A DNA stretch of 64,000 bases from JAFAGX01 sp035624215 (GTDB taxonomy: Bacteria; Acidobacteriota; Terriglobia; Terriglobales; Acidobacteriaceae): positions 5,859 to 69,858 of the forward strand of contig DASPRY010000170.1 in assembly GCA_035624215.1 (NCBI GenBank). The letters run 5' to 3'. Under the pieces are notes generated by a model that was given only the letters and a program-made list of their open reading frames with translations, was not told where the DNA came from and did not search any database. Positions 16,047 through 25,225 of the stretch are shown here, in pieces (within the stretch, counting starts at the first letter, position 1; each line of letters begins with the position of its first letter). The position numbers and the translations under genes were made by a program.

Positions 16047-16946
16047 TCAATACAACGGCGGTTGTCCTTCCGGCCTGGTTTTCCAGCGTCGATGCACCCA
16101 CAGCCACTGGTCAGGATACTTTCGCACAAACTGCTCGATGATTTTCGTGAACAGGGCTGTATTGGCGATCGCATCCGCATCATTGTCGCCCGTGCGGATG
16201 AGTTGCACGGCGGGCTCGAACCGCAGTCGGTATTTACGCAAAGCAGAATCCCAAATCGTGAATCCGGGAACCACGGCGGCATCGGTTCGAAGGCCGATTC
16301 TGGCCAACCCGCTGGCAGTGCACGCCGGAATCCCAAAGAAATCCACGAACACCCCTTGCGGCGGGGTCATATTGGTGTCCATCAGAATGCCCGCGGTTTC
16401 CCCGGCTTTCATCGCGGAAAGCAACCTGCGGACAAAGTCATCCTTCTCCACCATGGTATTGCCGTGCATGGTGCGATACCGGCGAGTAAGGCTGTCGAGA
16501 TAGACATTGTCCAGAGGCCGCATCACAACGTGCAGGGGGTAACCCTGCAAAGAATGCGTAAAGGCCGAAAGCTCCCATCCGCCCAAGTGGGCGGTGAGGA
16601 ATAGCACTCCCTTGCCGCCTGTCAGCGCTCTTTCGAAGTTTTCAAAGCCGTCATAAACCACAACCTGGCTCACGTTTTCACGCGTGTATTTAGGGAACAG
16701 ACAGACCTCGGCTGCTTGCCTGCCAAGCGAGGTGAAAACACCGCGCAGAATCTTGCCCCGCTCGTGGCGGCTCTTGTCTGGAAAAGCCAACTGCAGATTG
16801 CGCATACCCACCCGGCGCAGGCGGGCGTGTAAAACATAAACAATCCACGCCAGGGTGATGCCTGCGGCTCGCGCCAGTGGACGCGGTAGAGCGCCGATAC
16901 CTTTTATCAGACCCCAGGCGAGCGCGTACTCAAGTCGCTGACGCAT
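16047..16946 (-). CDS. LpxL/HtrB-type lysophospholipid acyltransferase
   Basis: The 299-residue protein belongs to the lipid A biosynthesis late acyltransferase family. It has an N-terminal membrane segment (about residues 22-38, AAGITLAWIVYVLHARL), the catalytic HX4E motif in TAHLGGWELSAF (about residues 119-130), and the conserved PLDN, RYR..HGN and GILMDTN...GVFVDFFG blocks. It would add secondary acyl chains to lipid A, in keeping with lpxD nearby. The E. coli paralogue names LpxL, LpxM and LpxP cannot be distinguished here, so no symbol is given. Confidence 0.92.
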   Translation of the reverse strand: MRQRLEYALAWGLIKGIGALPRPLARAAGITLAWIVYVLHARLRRVGMRNLQLAFPDKSRHERGKILRGVFTSLGRQAAEVCLFPKYTRENVSQVVVYDGFENFERALTGGKGVLFLTAHLGGWELSAFTHSLQGYPLHVVMRPLDNVYLDSLTRRYRTMHGNTMVEKDDFVRRLLSAMKAGETAGILMDTNMTPPQGVFVDFFGIPACTASGLARIGLRTDAAVVPGFTIWDSALRKYRLRFEPAVQLIRTGDNDADAIANTALFTKIIEQFVRKYPDQWLWVHRRWKTRPEGQPPLY

Positions 16947-17055
16947 GCGGCGGGAAGGGGTGACGGTAGCATCAGCGAAAATCGCATGTCAAACGGACGT
17001 TCGAAGACGGGCGATTCAATGCGGAAACGAGTGGCATCGCGCATCCTCACAGGAA

Positions 17056-18024
17056 CTATGCGGCGGTTTCTTCGAGGAACTCCTCAATTTCGTTGATCTC
17101 CTTGTCGCTGAGGCGGAGTTCTCCGGCGCGCATCACGCCATTAGCTTGACGGGCATTGCGCGCTCCAACGATGGCGCCCGTAACCGCAGGATTCCGTAGC
17201 GTCCACGCAATCGCCACTTCGCCGGGAGAACGACCGTGCCGCTGAGCAATTTCCCGAAGCCGCTCAACCAATTCCAGATTACGGGACAAGCGTGGTTCAC
17301 GGAATTCCGGATCGCTGCTGCGCCAATCATCTTTCGGCAGCTTCGCGGCGCGTTCGCGAGTCATGGCTCCAGTAAGAAGGCCGGAAGCCATCGGCGAATA
17401 CACGACCACTCCGATACCCTCGCGCAGGCAGTAAGGCAGGATATCTTCTTCGATCGCGCGATTGATGAGCGAATACGGCGGCTGCAGAGAAGTGACCGGC
17501 GCAATTGCATTCGCGCGGCGCAGCTGCCTAACATTGAAGTTCGACACGCCGATCCAGCGCACTTTCCCTTCGCGCTTCAAATCAGCCAATGTCGACCAGC
17601 CTTCTTCCAGTTGCGCGGAGTCCGGCTCGGGCGGCCAGTGCATCTGATAGAGATCGATCACATCCAGCTGCAGCCGTCGCAAGCTATTCTCTATCTCCTG
17701 CCGAATTGACTCCCGCGCGAGAATTTTTTGTATGGTTCCGCTGGCGTCCCAGCGTAGGCCACATTTGGTGAAAATGTGGGGCTTGCTGCCAGACCAGCTC
17801 TTGACCGCACGGCCAACCACCTCCTCCGAATGCCCGAGTCCATAACCTGGGGCCGTGTCGATCCAGTTCACGCCGAGTTCCAAGGCGCGGTGAATAGCCG
17901 CGATGGAATCGTTATCATCCTGCGCTCCCCACGCGAACTGCCAACCGGAGCCCCCGATGGCCCAGGCTCCGAAACCAACTGGGGTAATGCGCAAATCGGA
18001 GTTGCCAAGTTGCTTGGTTTGCAT
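17056..18024 (-). CDS. Aldo/keto reductase
   Basis: The 322-residue enzyme has the AKR TIM-barrel with the tetrad in WIDTAPGYGLGHSEE (Asp, Tyr), IFTKCGL (Lys) and YQMHWPPE (His), and the NADPH-binding end GAIVGARNARQ. It reduces carbonyl compounds with NADPH; the substrate cannot be told. ATG 18024 (MQTKQLGNSDLRIT) is the start because AGGAGA lies 7 bases ahead; the frame continues over 117 further codons of no protein-like character. It diverges from the yjbR-like gene across 63 bases that hold a palindrome. Confidence 0.93.
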   Translation of the reverse strand: MQTKQLGNSDLRITPVGFGAWAIGGSGWQFAWGAQDDNDSIAAIHRALELGVNWIDTAPGYGLGHSEEVVGRAVKSWSGSKPHIFTKCGLRWDASGTIQKILARESIRQEIENSLRRLQLDVIDLYQMHWPPEPDSAQLEEGWSTLADLKREGKVRWIGVSNFNVRQLRRANAIAPVTSLQPPYSLINRAIEEDILPYCLREGIGVVVYSPMASGLLTGAMTRERAAKLPKDDWRSSDPEFREPRLSRNLELVERLREIAQRHGRSPGEVAIAWTLRNPAVTGAIVGARNARQANGVMRAGELRLSDKEINEIEEFLEETAA

Positions 18025-18053
18025 TTCAATCTTCTCCTGATGCTGCTTTAGAT

Positions 18054-18063
18054 ACATATATGT
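18054..18063. promoter_or_regulatory. Palindrome between divergent genes, possible operator
   Basis: The perfect 10-base palindrome ACATATATGT lies in the 63-base gap between the aldo/keto reductase and the YjbR-like gene, with partial matches extending one more step outwards (ATACATATATGTCT). Such a site in a divergent promoter gap could bind a dimeric regulator. No regulator gene is near, and AT-rich palindromes of this size can arise by chance. Confidence 0.3.
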
Positions 18064-18087
18064 CTTAAGCGGACACCGATTTTTATT

Positions 18088-18480
18088 ATGAATGCTGATT
18101 CCATCCGCAAGTATTGCCTCTCCTTCCCCCATGTCACCGAAAACCTGCAATGGGGAGATGACCTCTGCTTTAAAGTGGCTGGCAAAATCTTCGCCATACT
18201 CGGACTCGATTCCGTACCCCAGCGCATGTGCTTCAAATGCTCTCCCGAGAAATTTGCAGAATTGTGTGAGTTGGAGGACATTCGGCCTGCTCCCTACGTT
18301 GGGCGCTACAAGTGGGTAATGCTCGATCGCCAGGATGCCCTGCGCGAGGAAGAATTGAAGGACTCGATTCGCCAATCCTATGAGATGGTCGCATCGAAAG
18401 CCAAGCTGCGGAACAGAGTGACGAAACGCAAGTTAAGCCGTCGAGCCGGCAAAGTAAGGCCACGCAAGAAAGCAATTTGA
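18088..18480 (+). CDS. YjbR/MmcQ family protein
   Basis: The 130-residue protein belongs to the MmcQ/YjbR family of small cytoplasmic proteins. The conserved features are the opening MNADSIRKYCLSFPHVTENLQWGDDLCFKVAGKIFA-like region (residues 1-36), RMCFKC, PYVGRYKWVML and the final helix. The C-terminal tail of about 25 residues is very basic (RNRVTKRKLSRRAGKVRPRKK) and could bind nucleic acid. ATG 18088 is the only good start. The function of the family is unclear, though a DNA-binding fold has been proposed. Confidence 0.85.
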   Translation: MNADSIRKYCLSFPHVTENLQWGDDLCFKVAGKIFAILGLDSVPQRMCFKCSPEKFAELCELEDIRPAPYVGRYKWVMLDRQDALREEELKDSIRQSYEMVASKAKLRNRVTKRKLSRRAGKVRPRKKAI

Positions 18481-18523
18481 CTGCCTGCAACCCGCTAGGC
18501 TAGCCTCAGAAGTCCAAACTCAC

Positions 18524-20275
18524 ATGCGCATTCTCCGCAAGCTACAGGTTGTCTTTGCGTTCCTGCTTTCGGTTGCGATTTCGGCTTCGGGGTCTTCGCT
18601 GCCGGTTCATGCGCCTCATGCCATTGTAGTGAGTGCCCACGAACTGGGGTCACAAGCCGGGGTGGAAATCATGCGGGCGGGCGGAAATGCCGTAGACGCA
18701 GCAGTGGCCACTGGTTTTGTCTTAGCTGTCGTCTATCCCGCGGCAGGAAATCTTGGTGGCGGTGGTTTTATGCTGGCGCGCATGGCTAATGGCAAAACCC
18801 ATTTCATCGACTTTCGCGAGAAGGCTCCGGCAGCCGCCACGGCCAACATGTATCTCGACGCCCAAGGCGATGTCAGCGACGATATCTGGCTCGGATACCG
18901 GTCGATCGGGGTACCCGGGTCAGTTGCGGGGCTGGTTTATGCGGAAGCCAATTTTGGCAAGCTCACCCTGGCTGCCGTGATTGCCCCGGCCGTAAAGCTG
19001 GCGCGCGATGGTTATGCGCTGACCTGGGGAGAAGCTCGCAGCCTGCGGGAGGATAAGTATCTGGGCAAATTTCCGGAGTCGCGTCGTCTCTTTCAGCGCA
19101 ATGGGAATTACTATCAGCAGGGTGAGATTTTTCGGCAGCCCGAATTGGCGCGGACTTTGGAGCGCATCGCCAGTAATCCAGATGACTTTTATCACGGCAC
19201 GATGGCGCGGGAGCTCGCTGCCTCAATACAAAAAGGCGGCGGCTTGATCACAGCTGAGGATCTGGCACATTACGAAGTCAAAGAGCGATCCCCGGTCGAG
19301 GGCAGCTATCGCGGCTACCAGATCATCAGCGCGCCGCTGCCTTCTTCGGGCGGAACTGTTCTGCTTGAGATTCTCAACATTCTTGAAGGTTACGATCTCG
19401 CAAAGCTAGGCAGTCGCTCGGCGGAATCGGTCCACTTAATCACCGAAGCTTTCAGGCGCGCATTTTATGATCGCGCCGAATTCATGGGCGATCCCGATTT
19501 CTCGAAAGTTCCCGTAGCGCAGCTCATCGATAAGCGGTACGCTGCGGCGTGGCGAGAATCGATTGATCCAGCGCATGCCAGTGTCAGCAAGGATCTGAAA
19601 CGTCCCGGAATTTTCACTGAATTGGAACAATATGCGAGTGCGCATCCCGACCCCGTGCCAGTGCGCGAGTCGGCGCATACGACGCACTACTCGGTGGTCG
19701 ATGCCGAGGGAAACGCTGTCGCGGTGACCTACACGTTGAACGATTGGTTCGGATCGCGAGTCACGGCCGAAGGACTCGGTTTTCTTTTGAACGATGAAAT
19801 GGACGACTTCGCGGCTAAGCCGGGCGTGCCGAACTCCGACGGGCTGGTTCAAGGGCCAGCCAACGCGATTGGTCCCGGAAAACGGCCGCTTTCATCCATG
19901 GCCCCAACCATCGTGCTCACAAATGAAAAGCCGTTTCTGGTCTTAGGTTCGCCGGGCAGTTCGCGCATCATCACCACGGTGGCCAATGTATTGATTGGTG
20001 TTATCGATTACGGAATGAACATCCAGGAAGCCGTAAACGCGCCGCGATTTCACAACCAATGGATACCCGATGTCCTTAGCCTCGAGGAGTGGTTTTCTCC
20101 TGACACTGTGAAATTGCTCGAGAAGATGGGACACACCATGCGGTTCGGCGTTGGGCAGGGGGATGACTGGCGCGGATACTGGAGCGACGCTGAGTGCATC
20201 GCCATCGATCCGAAAACCGGCGAGCGACTAGGTGCAAGTGACAATAGGAACAACGGGAAGGCGGTCGGCTATTAG
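18524..20275 (+). CDS. ggt: Gamma-glutamyltransferase
   Basis: The 583-residue protein has a signal peptide (residues 1-24, MRILRKLQVVFAFLLSVAIS), so it acts in the periplasm or outside. It is an Ntn hydrolase that self-cleaves before a Thr; here the nucleophile is Thr386 in AHTTHYSVVDAEGNAVA. Other family blocks are GGNAVDAAVAT near residue 54, NLGGGGFML, GYRSIGVPGSVAG and GPGKRPLSSMAPTIV. It breaks the gamma-glutamyl bond of glutathione and similar peptides. It abuts a TIM-barrel isomerase gene with no gap, so the two are cotranscribed. The length is normal for the family. Confidence 0.96.
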   Translation: MRILRKLQVVFAFLLSVAISASGSSLPVHAPHAIVVSAHELGSQAGVEIMRAGGNAVDAAVATGFVLAVVYPAAGNLGGGGFMLARMANGKTHFIDFREKAPAAATANMYLDAQGDVSDDIWLGYRSIGVPGSVAGLVYAEANFGKLTLAAVIAPAVKLARDGYALTWGEARSLREDKYLGKFPESRRLFQRNGNYYQQGEIFRQPELARTLERIASNPDDFYHGTMARELAASIQKGGGLITAEDLAHYEVKERSPVEGSYRGYQIISAPLPSSGGTVLLEILNILEGYDLAKLGSRSAESVHLITEAFRRAFYDRAEFMGDPDFSKVPVAQLIDKRYAAAWRESIDPAHASVSKDLKRPGIFTELEQYASAHPDPVPVRESAHTTHYSVVDAEGNAVAVTYTLNDWFGSRVTAEGLGFLLNDEMDDFAAKPGVPNSDGLVQGPANAIGPGKRPLSSMAPTIVLTNEKPFLVLGSPGSSRIITTVANVLIGVIDYGMNIQEAVNAPRFHNQWIPDVLSLEEWFSPDTVKLLEKMGHTMRFGVGQGDDWRGYWSDAECIAIDPKTGERLGASDNRNNGKAVGY

Positions 20276-21097
20276 ATGTTGAGGGCAATTTCTACCTACG
20301 TCTACGTGAAGGAGCGGCTGCATCCAGGGCTTCTCGATGGCCTGGTGCGCGGTGGCGCGCAGGCAATTGAGATTTTCGCTGCCCGGCAGCATCTCGACTA
20401 TGCCAATCGCAAGCAACATGTGCGGGAAATTGCCGACTGGTTTCGCACCAGCGGAGTTCCCTTGCATTCGGTGCATGCCCCCATGTACGCGGACTATGAA
20501 TGGGGCCGTACCGGCGCGCCACCGGTCAACGTCTCCTCAACCGACCGAGCACATCGAATTGAAGCCATGGACGAGATCAAACGGGCGCTGGAGATTGCCG
20601 AGCAAATTCCTTTTCACTTTCTCATCCAGCACATGGGCGTGGGCAACGAGTCATTCGACGAACGCAAGTTTGAAGCGGCGATGACCTCCATCGAACACCT
20701 GCGTGCTTTTGCCAAGCCTCTGGGTGTGCGTATCCTACTGGAAAACATCCCCAACGAAATATCCACGCCGGAAAGATTGGTGGAATTTATTCACGCGACT
20801 CACTTCGATGACCTGGGCGTCTGCTTTGATGTCGGGCATGCTCACCTCATGAGCGATGTCCCGCAGGCTTTCGCGACTCTCAAGGGCTACATACGATCTA
20901 CTCACGTTCATGACAATGCCAAAGATCGTGATTCGCATCTTTGGCCGGGTAATGGCTCGATTGATTGGAAAGAGGCCATCGAGCTTCTGCGCTCGTCTCC
21001 CAACAAACCGCCGCTGCTGCTGGAAATCGAGGGAGAAGAGAAGATAAATCCAGCAGACAAAATGGGCGAAGTGTTTCAGAAGCTCGAGGCCAGTTGA
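20276..21097 (+). CDS. Sugar phosphate isomerase/epimerase family protein
   Basis: The 273-residue protein has the AP-endonuclease family 2 TIM-barrel seen in xylose-isomerase-like enzymes. Recognisable strands are LRAISTYVYVKERL, GAQAIEIFA, VPLHSVHAPMY, HFLIQHMGV, RILLENIP, LGVCFDVGHAHLM, IRSTHVHDNAK..SHLWPGNGSIDWKEAI and PPLLLEIEGE, with metal-ligand candidates in HMG, LENIP, DVGHAH and HVHD. ATG 20276 directly follows the ggt stop codon. The substrate is unknown and could be a sugar or a DNA lesion, but isomerase or epimerase is most usual. Confidence 0.88.
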   Translation: MLRAISTYVYVKERLHPGLLDGLVRGGAQAIEIFAARQHLDYANRKQHVREIADWFRTSGVPLHSVHAPMYADYEWGRTGAPPVNVSSTDRAHRIEAMDEIKRALEIAEQIPFHFLIQHMGVGNESFDERKFEAAMTSIEHLRAFAKPLGVRILLENIPNEISTPERLVEFIHATHFDDLGVCFDVGHAHLMSDVPQAFATLKGYIRSTHVHDNAKDRDSHLWPGNGSIDWKEAIELLRSSPNKPPLLLEIEGEEKINPADKMGEVFQKLEAS

Positions 21098-21109
21098 GAG
21101 CAGACGCAA

Positions 21110-21136
21110 TTTGCAATTTCCAGTTGCGATTGCAAA
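21110..21136. repeat. Short inverted repeat ahead of asnS
   Basis: TTTGCAAT (21110-21117) and ATTGCAAA (21129-21136) are perfectly complementary with an 11-base loop. The element lies in the 63-base gap between the isomerase and asnS. It contains no T-run. It is similar in style to degenerate palindromes at 2.5, 50.7 and 57.2 kb but differs in sequence. Confidence 0.4.
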
Positions 21137-21160
21137 TCGGCGGCTTGGAAATCCACAAGC

Positions 21161-22486
21161 ATGGCGTTCCCCGTAAGCACCATCTCCGACATTGGTAAAC
21201 ACGATGGCCAAAGTGTCACCATTCGCGGATGGCTTTATAACCTGCGTGAAAGCGGCAAGCTGCTGTTTCCAATTTTTCGCGACGGCACTGGAATCATCCA
21301 GGGAGTGGTCGCAAAAAACGCAGTTCCTGCCGAGATATTTGATTCCGTGAAGGCTTTGACCCAGGAGTCCAGCGTCATCGTCGAGGGTAAAGTTCGCGCC
21401 GACAAGCGGGCGCCTGGTGGCTATGAGCTGGATGTTTCGAATGTGCAGGTGCTGCAGCGCGTCTCCGAGAATGATCCTTATCCGATCTCACTCAAAGAGC
21501 ACGGCGTGGATTTTCTAATGGAGCATCGCCATCTCTGGGTGCGCTCTCCTCGCCAGGCGGCCATTCTGCGTGTGCGAGCCGAAATCATCAAAGCGGCGCG
21601 CGATTTTTTTGATGAGCGCGGCTTCGTTCTCACCGATCCTCCTATTCTTACCCCGGCAGCGTGCGAAGGCACAACCACGCTTTTCCCCGTCGATTATTTC
21701 GACGAGCAGGCGTTTCTGACACAGTCCGGACAGCTTTACATCGAAGCCACTGCCATGGCGCTGGGCAAGGTGTATTCGTTCGGACCCACGTTCCGGGCGG
21801 AGAAATCGAAAACCCGGCGGCATTTAACCGAATTCTGGATGGTCGAGCCGGAGATCGCATTCGCCACTCTCGACGATCTCATGGAACTTGCTGAAACCTT
21901 CATCAGTTACTTAGTTAAGCGCTGCCTGGACAGACGCGGCGCCGACCTGCAAGTTATCGGCCGCGACTTATCCAAGTTGGAGAAAGTGCAGGTTCCCTTT
22001 CCTCGCATCAGCTACGATGAAGCCGTGAAACTGTTGCAAGAGGGTCATGCCAAGGGCGCATTGGAAAATAATTTTGAATGGGGCGGAGATTTAGGTTCGC
22101 CCGACGAAACCTACACCTCTTCGCAATTTGAACGGCCTGTGATGGTTCACCGCTATCCGGCCAAGGTGAAGGCATTCTATATGGAACCGGATCCGCAGCG
22201 TCCGGAACTGGCGCTGTGCGTGGATGTGCTGGCTCCGGAGGGATACGGTGAGATCATCGGCGGCTCGCAACGTACCGCTTCGTATGACTTGCTGGTACAA
22301 CGCATTCACGAGCACGGTTTGCCGGAAGAGGCTTTTAAGTGGTATCTGGATTTGCGGAAGTACGGAAGCGTACCGCACTCCGGATTCGGCATGGGAATTG
22401 AACGGGCCGTAGCCTGGATTTGCGGTCTGGAACATGTGCGTGAGACCATTCCGTTTCCGCGAATGCTGTACCGGCTTTATCCGTAA
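21161..22486 (+). CDS. asnS: Asparaginyl-tRNA synthetase
   Basis: The 441-residue class II synthetase has an N-terminal OB-fold for the anticodon (about residues 15-110) and a class II catalytic domain with motif 2 in FGPTFRAEKSKTRRHLTEFWMVEPE and motif 3 in GFGMGIERAVAWICGL. The AsnRS hallmarks are THHHLTEF-like RRHLTEF and the absence of the AspRS GAD insertion. ATG 21161 (MAFPVSTISDIGKHDG) is a suitable start. Its presence shows direct charging of tRNA-Asn and not only the transamidation route. It precedes the arginase gene by 18 bases. Confidence 0.96.
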   Translation: MAFPVSTISDIGKHDGQSVTIRGWLYNLRESGKLLFPIFRDGTGIIQGVVAKNAVPAEIFDSVKALTQESSVIVEGKVRADKRAPGGYELDVSNVQVLQRVSENDPYPISLKEHGVDFLMEHRHLWVRSPRQAAILRVRAEIIKAARDFFDERGFVLTDPPILTPAACEGTTTLFPVDYFDEQAFLTQSGQLYIEATAMALGKVYSFGPTFRAEKSKTRRHLTEFWMVEPEIAFATLDDLMELAETFISYLVKRCLDRRGADLQVIGRDLSKLEKVQVPFPRISYDEAVKLLQEGHAKGALENNFEWGGDLGSPDETYTSSQFERPVMVHRYPAKVKAFYMEPDPQRPELALCVDVLAPEGYGEIIGGSQRTASYDLLVQRIHEHGLPEEAFKWYLDLRKYGSVPHSGFGMGIERAVAWICGLEHVRETIPFPRMLYRLYP

Positions 22487-22504
22487 GCTTTGAGATCCCG
22501 AATT

Positions 22505-23446
22505 ATGAGCACAAGCGCCCCATCCACGTCGATTACTCCCAGAAAAATCCGTGTGATTGGCGTCCCTCTGGACCTGGGACAATCGCGTCGCGGGGTTGAT
22601 ATGGGCCCGTCGGCGGTGCGCGTGGCTGGGCTGGAAGCGCGGCTGGAGGCTTTGGGACATGTTGTTGAAGATGGCGGGAACGTTGCGGTCGCTATTCCCG
22701 AACAGAAAAAGGAAGGTCACGCCAACGCAAAATATCTGAAAGAAATTACCGCAACTTGTACTAAACATGCCGAGCTGGTTCTGAAAACGCTTGAGGCTGG
22801 CATCGTGCCGCTTTGTTTAGGTGGCGATCATTCCATGGGAGCGGGCACCGTCGCCGGGGTTGCGGAATTTTATCGTCGCCAGAACCAAAAGATCGGTCTC
22901 ATCTGGATCGACGCCCACACCGACATCAACACGCCTGACAGTTCTCCCAGCGGCAATGTTCATGGCATGGCCCTGGCGGCAATTATGGGCCTGGGGCCGC
23001 CCGAACTGGCCAACATCTTCAATTTCTCTCCTAAGGTGCGGCCCGAAAACTGTGTGCTGGTGGGCGTGCGTGATATTGATGCGATCGAAAAAGCCCACGT
23101 TCATCGCGCCGGTATTGAGGTCCTGACGATGCGCGACATTGATGAGCGCGGAATGCGAACCGTGATGGAAGAAGCTTTGCGCATGGCCGGACGGGGCACC
23201 GCCGGCTACCACGTTTCTCTGGATATGGACTGGGTAGATCCCGAGGATGCGCCCGGCGTGGGAACCCCGGTCCGTGGCGGCGCCACTTATCGCGAAGCTC
23301 ACCTGGCGATGGAGATCATTGCCGACCACGGCCGCATGTTGAGTATGGAAATTGTTGAAGTGAACCCGGTCATCGACGAGCACAATCGCACGGCGGACTT
23401 GGCCGTCGAACTGGCGCTCTCAGCATTTGGAAAGAAGATCCTTTAG
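22505..23446 (+). CDS. rocF: Arginase
   Basis: The 313-residue enzyme hydrolyses arginine to ornithine and urea and needs two manganese ions. All signature blocks are present: GGDHSMGAGT, WIDAHTDINTPD, SGNVHGMALA and SLDMDWVDPEDAPGVGTPV. The opening RKIRVIGVPLDLGQSRRGVDMGPSAVR also fits the rocF type of arginase. ATG 22505 (MSTSAPST) is chosen over the TTG 15 bases upstream. It follows asnS, and no urease is near, so ornithine supply or arginine breakdown is the likely job. The distant agmatinases have a different opening. Confidence 0.95.
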   Translation: MSTSAPSTSITPRKIRVIGVPLDLGQSRRGVDMGPSAVRVAGLEARLEALGHVVEDGGNVAVAIPEQKKEGHANAKYLKEITATCTKHAELVLKTLEAGIVPLCLGGDHSMGAGTVAGVAEFYRRQNQKIGLIWIDAHTDINTPDSSPSGNVHGMALAAIMGLGPPELANIFNFSPKVRPENCVLVGVRDIDAIEKAHVHRAGIEVLTMRDIDERGMRTVMEEALRMAGRGTAGYHVSLDMDWVDPEDAPGVGTPVRGGATYREAHLAMEIIADHGRMLSMEIVEVNPVIDEHNRTADLAVELALSAFGKKIL

Positions 23447-23737
23447 TCCGTGGCCGCGGCACCATCCGTCGGAGCAATCCGATTCCTGCTGCTAACCAAG
23501 GCTCTCCCGGCGGCGTTCCAGAAAATTCGCTCTCCCCTGCAAGCTATAATCGAGAGTACGGCAGTCAAAACCCCGGGCTGCGAAAGGGTTGTCCGATGGG
23601 AGGTCTCAGGGAACTTTTCCGACAAGAGACCCGTACCTAAGGCTGTAGTCCTTCTTTTATCTCCGAGGAGACTATCGCCACAGCGAGCCTGCAAGAAAGC
23701 CATCTGAACCTAGCGTTGGCGGATCGAGTTGGAGGCA
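23447..23737 (+). promoter_or_regulatory. 291-base non-coding stretch ahead of the efflux adaptor
   Basis: No convincing gene lies here: the longest frames (about 85 codons on each strand) have no family features. A candidate -10 box TATAAT is at 23545-23550, preceded by GC, with no good -35 box at the usual distance. Downstream, GGTCTCAGGGAAC...GAGACCCG could fold into a hairpin. It probably holds the promoter and a leader for the adaptor gene at 23738. Confidence 0.35.
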
Positions 23738-25117
23738 ATGAGTACCTGGAGAAAGTTGGCGGTGGGAACAGGGGCAGCAGTGCTCCTGTCCACCATCGTG
23801 GGCTTCGCCATCTATCAAAGCCGCAAGAATGTGGTGACGGTGCAGACGGCGAAGGCACAGCGCCAGGATTTGGCGTCCGTCGTAAGCGCTTCAGGGGAAA
23901 TCAAGCCAAAGACTTACGTCAACATCGGGGCAAATGCGTTCGGCAAGATCACCCATCTCTACGTAAAGGAGGGTGACCGGGTGAAGAAAGGCCAGATGCT
24001 AGCGCAATTAGAAAATGTGCAGCCAGAAGCCGATCTGGAAGCCATGCAAGCGACGCTTCAAGCTGCGCGCACCGATGCGGTGGCGGCCGAAGCTGCTCTG
24101 AACACCGCCCTGGCTGACCTCAATCGTGCCAAGTCGGACGCGGAACGATCCGAACTCGACTGGGGCCGTGCGCAGGGGCTGTACAAGGACGCGCTGATTG
24201 CAAAACAGGAATACGACAGCCAGAACGCCGCGCATCAGACTGCTGTCGCCGGATTAGCCCAGGCACAAGCCCGGGTGGCACAAGCCAAGGCCCAGAAAGA
24301 ATCCGCCGATCGGCGGATTACACAGGCAGGCGCCAATTTGACCCATGCAGCTGACGTACTCAAGAAAACCACGTACCCCGCTCCATTTGATGGGGTGATC
24401 ACCAGCGTTCCAGTCCGCGAAGGAGAAACCGTCGTCATCGGGATTCAGAATTCTCCCGGAAGTGTGTTGATGACGCTCGCCGACATGTCGGTGATCACCG
24501 CTGAAGTCAGAGTCGACGAGACTGACATCGTGAGTGTGCAGTTGGGACAGCCTGCCGAAGTGAGTATTGACGCGATTCCCCGAAAAAGTTTCAAGGCTGT
24601 GGTCACAGAAATCGGTAATAATGCCATGGTGCGCTCGACCGGTGTATCGACTTCCCAGCAAACTACCGGCAGCCAGGAGGCCAAGGATTTCAAAGTGGTG
24701 GTCACCTTGCAGGATCCACCGCCAGATTTGCGCCCGGGTCTTTCGGCCACTGCCAAGGTCACGACGGCAACACGCAGCCAGGTGTTAACGATTCCGATTC
24801 AGGCGCTGGCGGTGCGCCGCCAGGAAGACCTTGTTCCGAAAAACGAAAAAGACTCGGTCGAGGCCGCTATACCGCAAAAATCGCTGTCTAATCCCAAGGA
24901 AGAACTTGAGGGCGTGTTCGTCATTCGCAATCGGAAGGCGGAGTTTGTGCCGGTAGAAACGGGCATCGCCGGCACCACGGATATTGAGATTCTGAAAGGA
25001 CTTAACAGCGGCGACGAGATTGTGACCGGGAGTTACAAAGTTCTGCGCACGCTGCGTCCCGGTGCCGACGTAAAAGTGGATAACTCGGCACCCAAGAAGG
25101 AAGAAGAGCAGACCTGA
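23738..25117 (+). CDS. MacA-type periplasmic adaptor of an efflux pump
   Basis: The 459-residue protein has an N-terminal membrane anchor (about residues 5-23, LAVGTGAAVLLSTIVGFAIY), a biotinyl-lipoyl-like domain with VNIGANAFGKITHLYVKEGD, a long coiled coil at about residues 90-200 rich in Ala and Lys (AARTDAVAAEAAL..AKAQKESADRRI), a beta-barrel and a membrane-proximal domain ending with KNEKDSVEA and VETGIAGTTDIEILKGLNSGDEIV. Such adaptors join an inner-membrane ABC transporter to an outer-membrane TolC-like channel. ATG 23738 is preferred; TTG 23729 is in frame. A MacB/LolD-type ATPase follows. Confidence 0.88.
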   Translation: MSTWRKLAVGTGAAVLLSTIVGFAIYQSRKNVVTVQTAKAQRQDLASVVSASGEIKPKTYVNIGANAFGKITHLYVKEGDRVKKGQMLAQLENVQPEADLEAMQATLQAARTDAVAAEAALNTALADLNRAKSDAERSELDWGRAQGLYKDALIAKQEYDSQNAAHQTAVAGLAQAQARVAQAKAQKESADRRITQAGANLTHAADVLKKTTYPAPFDGVITSVPVREGETVVIGIQNSPGSVLMTLADMSVITAEVRVDETDIVSVQLGQPAEVSIDAIPRKSFKAVVTEIGNNAMVRSTGVSTSQQTTGSQEAKDFKVVVTLQDPPPDLRPGLSATAKVTTATRSQVLTIPIQALAVRRQEDLVPKNEKDSVEAAIPQKSLSNPKEELEGVFVIRNRKAEFVPVETGIAGTTDIEILKGLNSGDEIVTGSYKVLRTLRPGADVKVDNSAPKKEEEQT

Positions 25118-25225
25118 GTGTAACGTTCGTGGGGCTGGTTCGTCCAAACGGAGAGCTGGCCTTGCGGGGAGTAACTGAGAACGCTGGAGAGCGTGCAGGT
25201 GGCCGCAGACAACCAGGAGAAAAGG

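Noticed and set aside
23450..23707. 85-codon plus-strand frame before the efflux adaptor
   Set aside because: It starts with GTG inside the tail of the arginase region, has no recognisable features, and an equal frame exists on the other strand.
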